Positions 1-5,382 of a stretch of DNA of 14,832 bases are shown in pieces (positions within the stretch are counted from its first letter, which is position 1; every line of letters begins with the position of its first letter). Under the pieces are notes generated by a model. That model was not told where the DNA came from and searched no databases. It was given only the letters and a program-made list of their open reading frames with translations. This DNA comes from Bacillota bacterium (lineage in GTDB: Bacteria; Bacillota; Clostridia; Lachnospirales; Lachnospiraceae). The position numbers and the translations under genes are program-made. Location: contig JAEZXP010000144.1 of the NCBI GenBank assembly GCA_023419655.1, forward strand, positions 1-14,832, written 5' to 3'.

Positions 1-1
1 G

Positions 2-1165
2 TGGCAGCCTGGTATGGCGATAGTAGATTTCACGAATCCCGAAGCATGTAAGTGGTATAGCTCCAAGCTGGAAGCCTTAATTGACATGGGTGTTGATTGC
101 TTTAAGACTGATTTTGGAGAGAGAATCCCTACGGATGCAGTTTACTTTGATGGTTCAGAACCATATAAGATGCATAATTATTATTCATATATTTACAATA
201 AGCTTGTATTTGAGCTTTTGGAACGTAAGAAGGGCAAGGGGGAAGCAGTATTGTTTGCAAGAAGTGCTACAGCGGGCGGACAAAAATTCCCGGTTCATTG
301 GGGAGGGGATTGCTGGTCTGACTATGAATCCATGGCAGAAAGCCTGCGTGGCGGATTGTCCTTAACCATGTCAGGATTTGGCTATTGGAGCCATGATATT
401 GGAGGCTTTGAAAATACCTCTACTCCGGATGTATACAAACGCTGGGCAGCCTTTGGATTGCTATCGACCCATTCCCGTCTCCATGGCAGTGGTTCTTATA
501 GAGTTCCCTGGGCCTATGATGAAGAAGCGGTGGATGTTGTTCGTTTCTTTACCAGACTCAAAATATCCCTTATGCCTTATCTTTTCAGAAACGCTATTGA
601 GACCTCAAAATCCGGTATTCCTGTTATGAGAAGCATGGTGATGGAATTTGCGGATGACCCCTCCTGCGGATATTTGGACAGACAATATATGTTGGGTGAA
701 GCATTGCTGGTGGCTCCGATATTTAATGATGAAGGCATAGCACAATATTACCTTCCTGAAGGAAGATGGACGAATTACTTCACCGGTGAGGTTAAAACCG
801 GCGGCAAATGGGTTAAAGAGAAGCATGGATACTTAAGCATTCCCCTGATGGTTAAAGAAGGCAGTCTCTTGGCTGTTGATTCCATGGATGACGCAGATGA
901 AGTGATACTTAAAGCTTATGAACTTCGGGACGGTGTGGCATCTGCAACAGTAGTATATAATGACGCGAAGGAAGAAGTCGTAAAAGCGGAGATTATTAAG
1001 AAGGATGATAAAATCTATATGAATGTTGATTCAGACAAGAAATATTCGGTTCTTTTAGTGAATGTAAATAACATTGTCTCCGTTTCAAATGGAACCTTCA
1101 AAATTATTCATAACGATACAGTCATAACGCCTGAAAAATCAGGTCAGATTATATGTACGTTATAG
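2..1165 (+). CDS. yicI: GH31 alpha-xylosidase, YicI type (5' truncated by window edge)
   Basis: This is the C-terminal half of a family 31 glycoside hydrolase. The frame is open from base 2 (WQPG before the first ATG at 14), so that ATG is internal and the true start lies outside the window. From memory, the stretch closely follows E. coli YicI, which releases alpha-xylose from the non-reducing end of xyloglucan oligosaccharides such as isoprimeverose. Visible catalytic features are KTDFGE, with the nucleophile Asp at bases 110-112, and HWGGDC, with the acid/base Asp at 308-310. Conserved blocks SHDIGGFE and HSRLHGS lie between the catalytic part and the beta-sandwich C-terminus. The enzyme is probably cytoplasmic, as YicI is. 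Its substrate could also include other alpha-linked sugars, but the close match to YicI favours xylose. A convergent terminator follows 17 bases after the stop. Confidence 0.93.
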   Translation, partial: WQPGMAIVDFTNPEACKWYSSKLEALIDMGVDCFKTDFGERIPTDAVYFDGSEPYKMHNYYSYIYNKLVFELLERKKGKGEAVLFARSATAGGQKFPVHWGGDCWSDYESMAESLRGGLSLTMSGFGYWSHDIGGFENTSTPDVYKRWAAFGLLSTHSRLHGSGSYRVPWAYDEEAVDVVRFFTRLKISLMPYLFRNAIETSKSGIPVMRSMVMEFADDPSCGYLDRQYMLGEALLVAPIFNDEGIAQYYLPEGRWTNYFTGEVKTGGKWVKEKHGYLSIPLMVKEGSLLAVDSMDDADEVILKAYELRDGVASATVVYNDAKEEVVKAEIIKKDDKIYMNVDSDKKYSVLLVNVNNIVSVSNGTFKIIHNDTVITPEKSGQIICTL

Positions 1166-1181
1166 GATTGCTGTAAAAGAA

Positions 1182-1245
1182 AAAATGCTCCCTTTCAAGC
1201 AGACATGATTTATTATTTATCAATCTGCTTATAAGGGAGCATTTT
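1182..1245. terminator. Bidirectional intrinsic terminator between convergent genes
   Basis: A 13-bp perfect stem pairs AAAATGCTCCCTT (1182-1194) with AAGGGAGCATTTT (1233-1245). Inside it a second helix pairs AAGCAGA (1197-1203) with TCTGCTT (1224-1230). Read on the minus strand, the stem runs into a long T-rich tract, so it should stop the membrane-protein gene well. On the plus strand only four T follow, so it is weaker for the GH31 gene. Confidence 0.85.
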
Positions 1246-1259
1246 ACAGTCTGATATTT

Positions 1260-1997
1260 CTATTCAGGTTTCTTTTCCTTTATCAGTACAGTAGCCAGAC
1301 AGATGAAAATACACAGGATGAAGTTAGCCAATAACAGCAGTTCAAAATGGAATGCAATATCAAAGTCCCAGCCGTGAAGCTTGGCCATCTCTGAAACAGG
1401 GTTGTTTCGTAGGAATATCAGTACGGCCGCATCAAAAAGTCCTAGTATTATGCCGGTAAATTGCAGCTTTTTCAATTCAGAAGCGGCATAAAATAGTAAG
1501 AAGATACAGATGAGATATACAATCAGACCATTCCCCTCATCCAGCTCATCCGTTATGGTGGTAAGATGGAGATAGACAGCCGCTGTAATGCCCATTCCGA
1601 TTAATGAAAGCAGGATTCGTCTGCGGTATTTCTCCTTGAAATTGCCGGCAATAAAGAAAGGGACCGCTGCAAACAGCCAGATAATATAGTCAAAAGCCTT
1701 TACAGGCGGTCTTCCTATTATATGATAGATGGTTGTAATTCCATAAAGCAGAAAGATACCGGAAGGCATCAGCTGGGCAAAAATCCGATAACTGCTTTGC
1801 AGCTCCCGGTTTTTACTTACGATAAAATCAAGAATAGCGCCCATAATAAAAAACGGAATGAAAGTGGTAAGCACATTCCACTGGGTTTCCCGTTGAAAGG
1901 ATTCTAAAAATATAAGGATTACAGCGATTATCAGATAGACGGCTATAAAGGTAAATAAAGACAAATTTCTTTGTATGGATTTCGTATTCTTATTCAT
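1260..1997 (-). CDS. Multi-spanning membrane protein of unknown function
   Basis: I do not recognise the family. The 245-residue protein is almost entirely hydrophobic helices. About eight spans can be drawn, at roughly 13-31, 41-59, 72-91, 102-118, 128-146, 157-173, 182-197 and 218-240. There is no signal peptide, no large soluble domain and no recognisable catalytic motif. The start at 1997 was chosen over an in-frame ATG at 2060 for two reasons. It has a GGGGGA purine run eight bases upstream, and the promoter TTGACA-17-TAGAAT lies around the 2060 codon, so transcripts would begin downstream of 2060. The gene is a single unit, bounded upstream by the ABC-F terminator and downstream by a shared convergent terminator. 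The role is unknown; transporter, sensor and envelope functions are all open. Confidence 0.75.
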   Translation of the reverse strand: MNKNTKSIQRNLSLFTFIAVYLIIAVILIFLESFQRETQWNVLTTFIPFFIMGAILDFIVSKNRELQSSYRIFAQLMPSGIFLLYGITTIYHIIGRPPVKAFDYIIWLFAAVPFFIAGNFKEKYRRRILLSLIGMGITAAVYLHLTTITDELDEGNGLIVYLICIFLLFYAASELKKLQFTGIILGLFDAAVLIFLRNNPVSEMAKLHGWDFDIAFHFELLLLANFILCIFICLATVLIKEKKPE

Positions 1998-2044
1998 ATA
2001 GATTTCCCCCAAAACTCTTAATAATCTGTATACCATATATATCC

Positions 2045-2073
2045 ATTCTAGTTTTTTCATCCTGATTTGTCAA
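2045..2073 (-). promoter_or_regulatory. Sigma-A promoter of the membrane-protein gene
   Basis: On the minus strand, TTGACA (2068-2073) is followed by a 17-base spacer and TAGAAT (2045-2050). The expected start of transcription is near 2038, giving a leader of about 40 bases before the ATG at 1997. It also rules against the longer in-frame start at 2060. Confidence 0.75.
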
Positions 2074-2099
2074 TTTATTTATTACAGGGGATGCTGTAA

Positions 2100-2136
2100 A
2101 AAAGGATGCACGGACATAATCCTTGTGCATCCTTTT
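2100..2136 (-). terminator. Intrinsic terminator of the ABC-F gene
   Basis: A 12-bp perfect stem pairs AAAAGGATGCAC (2100-2111) with GTGCATCCTTTT (2125-2136). On the minus strand it is followed by a T run. It lies 27 bases beyond the ABC-F stop codon and separates it from the promoter of the next minus-strand gene. Confidence 0.9.
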
Positions 2137-2162
2137 ATAATTTTGTTAGCTAAGCAATGTAT

Positions 2163-3812
2163 TTATTCAGCATCCTCATCAAGATTCTCTTCTTCTTTAT
2201 TAAACCGCATGACCTGTCTCTTTCTGGCCATAATGTCACTATCAAGATATTCATCATAGGTAGAGACTTTATCAATCAATCCGTTCGGAGTAATCTCCAT
2301 AATACGGTTTGCGGTAGTTTGAACAAATTGGTGGTCCTGGGATGTGAACAGGATGACACCGGGGAATTTTATCAGGCCGTTATTAAGGGAAGTGATAGAT
2401 TCCATATCCAGATGGTTGGTCGGTTCATCCAATATCAGTACGTTAGCACCGGCAATCATCATACGGGACAGCATTACCCGGACTCTCTCTCCGCCGGAAA
2501 GCACATGAAGCTTCTTGGAGCCTTCTTCACCGGCAAACAGCATTCTGCCCATAAAGCCTCTGACGTAGGTGACATCTTTTTCCGGCGAGTAGGGCATTAA
2601 GAAATCCACAATGGTTTCTTCGCTGTCGAACAGCTTTGTATTGTCCTTGGGAAAGTAAGATACATTTGTCGTTACGCCCCATTTATAAGTACCCTCATCC
2701 GGCTCGATTTCACCGGACAGAATCCGAAACAGGGTAGTAGTAGCCAAGGTATCCGGTCCCACGAAGGCAATCTTGTCATTATGACCGACGATAAAGCTGA
2801 TATCATCAAGAACCTTTATTCCATCTATGGTTTTTGAGAGGCCCATTACCGTAAGCACCTCATTGCCGATTTCCCTGCTTGGCCTAAAATCGATATAAGG
2901 ATATTTTCTGCTGGAGGGCCGGATATCTTCCAACTCAATTTTTTCAAGTGCTTTTTTTCTGGATGTAGCCTGCTTGGATTTTGAAGCATTGGCAGAGAAA
3001 CGCTGGATAAATTCCTGCAGCTCTTTGATTTTCTCTTCCTTCTTTTTGTTTGCTTCCTTCATCTGCCTTACCATAAGCTGGCTGGATTCATACCAGAAAT
3101 CATAGTTGCCGGCATAAAGCTGAATTTTGGCATAGTCAATATCTGCAATATGGGTACAGACCTTATTCAGAAAATACCGGTCATGGGATACTACAATTAC
3201 CGTATTTTCAAAATTGATTAAAAACTCTTCAAACCAGCGGATAGCTTCCAGGTCAAGATGGTTTGTAGGCTCGTCAAGAAGCAGTATATCAGGATTGCCA
3301 AACAGAGCCTGAGCTAACAGAACCTTTACCTTTTCACTGCCGTTCAGTTCATTCATCATTTTATAATGAAGCTCTGTTTCGATTCCTAAGCCGTTCAGGA
3401 GAGAAGCGGCATTTGCCTCCGCCTCCCAGCCGTCCATGGAAGCGAATTCCACTTCCAATTCACCGGCACGGATTCCATCCTCGTCGCTAAAATCCTCTTT
3501 GGCGTAGATGGCATCCTTCTCCTTCATTATCTCATAAAGCCTCTGGTTACCCATGATGACCGTATCTAATACGGGAAAGGCATCATATTTGAAATGGTCC
3601 TGCTGAAGAAAGGATAATCTTTGACCGGGAGTAATGATTATATCGCCCTTGGTAGGCTCCAATTGTCCGCTTAATATTCTAAGAAAAGTGGATTTACCGG
3701 CACCATTAGCCCCGATGATTCCATAGCAGTTGCCCTCGGTGAACTTAATATTTACGTCCTCAAACAATGCACGCTTTCCTAATCTTAATGTTATGTTACT
3801 GGCTTGTATCAT
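2163..3812 (-). CDS. ABC-F family ATPase, YkpA/YbiT type
   Basis: This is a soluble 549-residue protein with two ATP-binding cassettes and no membrane segments, as in ABC-F translation factors that act on the ribosome. Cassette 1 has Walker A GANGAGKST (34-42), Walker B DEPTNHLD with Glu181, and the switch SHD with His210. Its signature is LNGSE (156-160) rather than LSGGE. A lysine-rich linker (about 250-310), including FSANASKSKQATSRKK, joins the cassettes. Cassette 2 has an intact LSGGE (438-442) and DEPTNHLD, but its Walker A position reads GPDTLATTT (352-360) with no lysine, and its switch reads SQD (Gln492). From memory, B. subtilis YkpA and E. coli YbiT match it end to end. A resistance role of the Vga/Lsa type is less likely because the linker and layout follow YbiT. 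AGGAGG sits six bases before the ATG. It has its own promoter and terminator. Confidence 0.93.
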   Translation of the reverse strand: MIQASNITLRLGKRALFEDVNIKFTEGNCYGIIGANGAGKSTFLRILSGQLEPTKGDIIITPGQRLSFLQQDHFKYDAFPVLDTVIMGNQRLYEIMKEKDAIYAKEDFSDEDGIRAGELEVEFASMDGWEAEANAASLLNGLGIETELHYKMMNELNGSEKVKVLLAQALFGNPDILLLDEPTNHLDLEAIRWFEEFLINFENTVIVVSHDRYFLNKVCTHIADIDYAKIQLYAGNYDFWYESSQLMVRQMKEANKKKEEKIKELQEFIQRFSANASKSKQATSRKKALEKIELEDIRPSSRKYPYIDFRPSREIGNEVLTVMGLSKTIDGIKVLDDISFIVGHNDKIAFVGPDTLATTTLFRILSGEIEPDEGTYKWGVTTNVSYFPKDNTKLFDSEETIVDFLMPYSPEKDVTYVRGFMGRMLFAGEEGSKKLHVLSGGERVRVMLSRMMIAGANVLILDEPTNHLDMESITSLNNGLIKFPGVILFTSQDHQFVQTTANRIMEITPNGLIDKVSTYDEYLDSDIMARKRQVMRFNKEEENLDEDAE

Positions 3813-3861
3813 GAATAACCTCCTAAATCTTTGTTTCCTATTACTTATTCTAACAGGGCCA

Positions 3862-3884
3862 TTGTAAAATATATAATTTTACAA
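3862..3884. promoter_or_regulatory. Palindrome over the ABC-F promoter -10, possible operator
   Basis: TTGTAAAAT (3862-3870) and ATTTTACAA (3876-3884) form a perfect inverted repeat with a five-base centre. It covers the predicted -10 box of the ABC-F promoter, a place where a repressor dimer could block transcription. I cannot name the regulator. It could also simply be an AT-rich chance palindrome. Confidence 0.4.
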
Positions 3885-3896
3885 CAGCGCATGCAA
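3868..3896 (-). promoter_or_regulatory. Sigma-A promoter of the ABC-F gene
   Basis: On the minus strand, TTGCAT (3891-3896), a 17-base spacer and TATATT (3868-3873) form a good promoter about 55 bases before the ABC-F start codon. The -10 lies inside a 9-bp-arm palindrome. Confidence 0.6.
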
Positions 3897-3931
3897 TATT
3901 ATCATTACTATTGTATCCTAAGATGATAATT

Positions 3932-3946
3932 TTGCAAGCGTTTTCT
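3932..3946. promoter_or_regulatory. Weak cre-like site (CcpA box)
   Basis: TTGCAAGCGTTTTCT matches 14 of 15 positions of the cre consensus WTGNAANCGNWNNCA, failing only at the last base. It overlaps the reductase stop codon and lies about 36 bases upstream of the ABC-F -35 box. The position is not typical for strong catabolite repression, so this may be coincidence. Confidence 0.25.
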
Positions 3947-5042
3947 AGCTTAGGAGTGCAATTTCAGCCAGTCTTTCCATAATCGGGAGGTGCTGGGTAC
4001 ATAAGTCCTCGCATTTGGCACACTGTATACATTCAGCAGCCTTTGAAGCAGGGATGCCCCAGTGTCCTCTTAACCGGCCTGCCATATCCTGTCCAAAAAG
4101 GTGCTGGTTATAAGCATCCATATATTTGGGAATGTCGATATCCTGCGGACAATGTTTACAGTAAGCGCATCCGGTACACAGGTTATTCAGTGCAATTCCT
4201 TTATGCTCATATTCTTCACATATTTCTGCTGCGGGACGTTCCTCAAGATTTTCTACAGCCTTAACAGCATCATCGATATGCTCTTTTGTCGTACAGCCTG
4301 CCAAAGCAACGGATATTTCCCTGTGGGATGCCACAAACCGGAGAGCTGCCTGGGCAACAGTAAGGTCAGAGTCTTCGGTAAGGTATGAGAAGGCGTCGGG
4401 ATTTTGCGGAATCATTCCTCCTCCAAGGGGATTCATTACGACGATTCCCATGCCTTTATTATAGGCGGCTGTTATACCCGCCTGACGGAAACGGTAGTTA
4501 AGGGCGTTGTATCCGATAAGCATTCCGGCAAAGGCACCTGTGTTAACGACCTTCTCCAAATCCGTACCCTGCATATGGGAGGATACGGTTATATTCCGAA
4601 TCAGGCCGTCTTTTTTTGCCTGTTCAAAATGCTTATATAATAAATCATAGTGACTCTTAAAGGATTCCAAATCCAGCATACACCACAGATAATAAAAGTC
4701 CAGATAATCCACCTTCAGACGGCTTAAAGAAGTCTCCAGCCTGCGGCAAAAATCATCAGCAGCAGTTTTTTGGTCAAGGGTGCCCATGTTTACCTTCGAG
4801 GATATATAGAAGCTGTCTCTTTTTAGCTGTGACAGAGCCATTCCGGTGATGGTTTCACTTTTGTCCTGGCAGTAAAACGGAGCACTGTCAAAAAAGTTGA
4901 TTCCTTTTTCATGGGCATATAATACCACTTCAGCACATTTGTCAAGTCTGCCTGCATTAATATCGTCCTCACTGTAGCGCATGGCTCCCATACCCACAGC
5001 ACTAACCTTCATGCCGGTATTGCCATATTGTTTATAATACAT
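3945..5042 (-). CDS. Aldo/keto reductase with C-terminal 2x[4Fe-4S] ferredoxin domain
   Basis: The 365-residue protein joins an AKR TIM barrel (about 1-270) to a ferredoxin-like tail. AKR catalytic residues visible are Asp52 and Tyr57 (FDSAPFY) and Lys83 (SSK). The usual catalytic His after the YLDxYxL strand is replaced by Trp120 (LWC). The tail carries two cluster motifs, C289-C292-C295-C298-P and C338-C341-C344-C348. This architecture is a known oxidoreductase group (COG1453-like) common in anaerobic clostridia. Its natural substrate is generally unknown, and electrons probably pass between NAD(P)H or a substrate and the clusters. The enzyme is cytoplasmic. An AGGAGG-type site lies eight bases before the ATG and belongs to the last, partial copy of a 48-bp tandem repeat. 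The gene is monocistronic from its own promoter; I see no convincing terminator before the ABC-F promoter. Confidence 0.92.
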   Translation of the reverse strand: MYYKQYGNTGMKVSAVGMGAMRYSEDDINAGRLDKCAEVVLYAHEKGINFFDSAPFYCQDKSETITGMALSQLKRDSFYISSKVNMGTLDQKTAADDFCRRLETSLSRLKVDYLDFYYLWCMLDLESFKSHYDLLYKHFEQAKKDGLIRNITVSSHMQGTDLEKVVNTGAFAGMLIGYNALNYRFRQAGITAAYNKGMGIVVMNPLGGGMIPQNPDAFSYLTEDSDLTVAQAALRFVASHREISVALAGCTTKEHIDDAVKAVENLEERPAAEICEEYEHKGIALNNLCTGCAYCKHCPQDIDIPKYMDAYNQHLFGQDMAGRLRGHWGIPASKAAECIQCAKCEDLCTQHLPIMERLAEIALLS

Positions 5043-5049
5043 TACAATT

Positions 5050-5155
5050 CCTCCTTGTAAAAGTATAGTTTATCACATCTAATAGCGGAGGAATTATCCT
5101 CCTTGTAAAAGTATAGTTTATCACATCTAATAACGGAGGAATTATCCTCCTTGTA
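5050..5155. repeat. 48-bp tandem repeat in the leader of the aldo/keto reductase gene
   Basis: Two adjacent 48-bp units (5050-5097 and 5098-5145) differ at one base (5085 versus 5133). They are followed by ten bases of a third unit (5146-5155). Read on the minus strand, each unit junction carries ACAAGGAGG. The copy nearest the gene is its Shine-Dalgarno sequence. The two upstream copies are followed by TAATTCCTCC, forming a six-bp hairpin GGAGGA/TCCTCC. The whole repeat lies between the promoter at 5174-5202 and the start codon at 5042, so it should be transcribed as leader RNA. Confidence 0.95.
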
Positions 5156-5173
5156 GTTGTTTTCATGGTGAGT

Positions 5174-5202
5174 AGTATAGCATATCAGAGATATTCCCTC
5201 AA
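5174..5202 (-). promoter_or_regulatory. Sigma-A promoter of the aldo/keto reductase gene
   Basis: On the minus strand, TTGAGG (5197-5202), a 17-base spacer and TATACT (5174-5179) give a good match to the vegetative consensus. Transcription would start near 5167 and produce a leader of about 125 bases containing the tandem repeats. Confidence 0.65.
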
Positions 5203-5260
5203 TGTAGGATATTATAATTTTAATGCATATTGTGTATAAATCATACAGAAAAGTAAATTT

Positions 5261-5289
5261 TTGTTGTATTAGAGAGCTAAATATAATAT
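5261..5289 (+). promoter_or_regulatory. Sigma-A promoter of the GH3 gene
   Basis: TTGTTG (5261-5266), a 17-base spacer and TAATAT (5284-5289) lie about 95 bases before the GH3 start. It is divergent from the reductase promoter, with about 60 bases between the two -35 boxes. I see no clear shared operator or consensus cre site between them. Confidence 0.6.
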
Positions 5290-5382
5290 AATGCACATCA
5301 CAAAGAAGGCAGCGGCATACAGCAGGAGTTTGCCGGGATTAAGCGGGAATAACGATAATAAGGATGAAGAGAGGGTAAATAA

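Noticed and set aside
14..16. ATG at 14 as the start of the GH31 gene
   Set aside because: It is internal. The frame is open to the window edge, residues before it match the family, and most of the N-terminal half of the enzyme would be missing.
1998..2060. Longer N-terminus of the membrane protein, starting at the ATG at 2060
   Set aside because: No ribosome binding site precedes it, and the TTGACA-17-TAGAAT promoter overlaps it, so it would not be on the transcript.
2157..2600. Plus-strand ORF of 147 codons opposite the ABC-F gene
   Set aside because: It is a shadow of the second ATP-binding cassette. No ribosome binding site is present and the composition is not protein-like.
2163..3812. 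Antibiotic resistance ABC-F (Vga/Lsa/OptrA type)
   Set aside because: The length, the linker with FSANASKSKQATSR and the overall pattern follow YkpA/YbiT housekeeping proteins rather than resistance ABC-F proteins.
5050..5155. CRISPR array
   Set aside because: The repeats are directly adjacent with no unique spacers, there are only two full copies, and no cas gene is present.
5042..5296. Minus-strand 84-codon ORF with two in-frame 16-residue repeats, ending in a TAATG overlap with the aldo/keto reductase start
   Set aside because: Its start is a GTG without a ribosome binding site, it is AT-rich and low in complexity, and the reductase promoter (5174-5202) lies inside it, so most transcripts would lack its start. 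The repeats are in frame only because the DNA unit is 48 bp.
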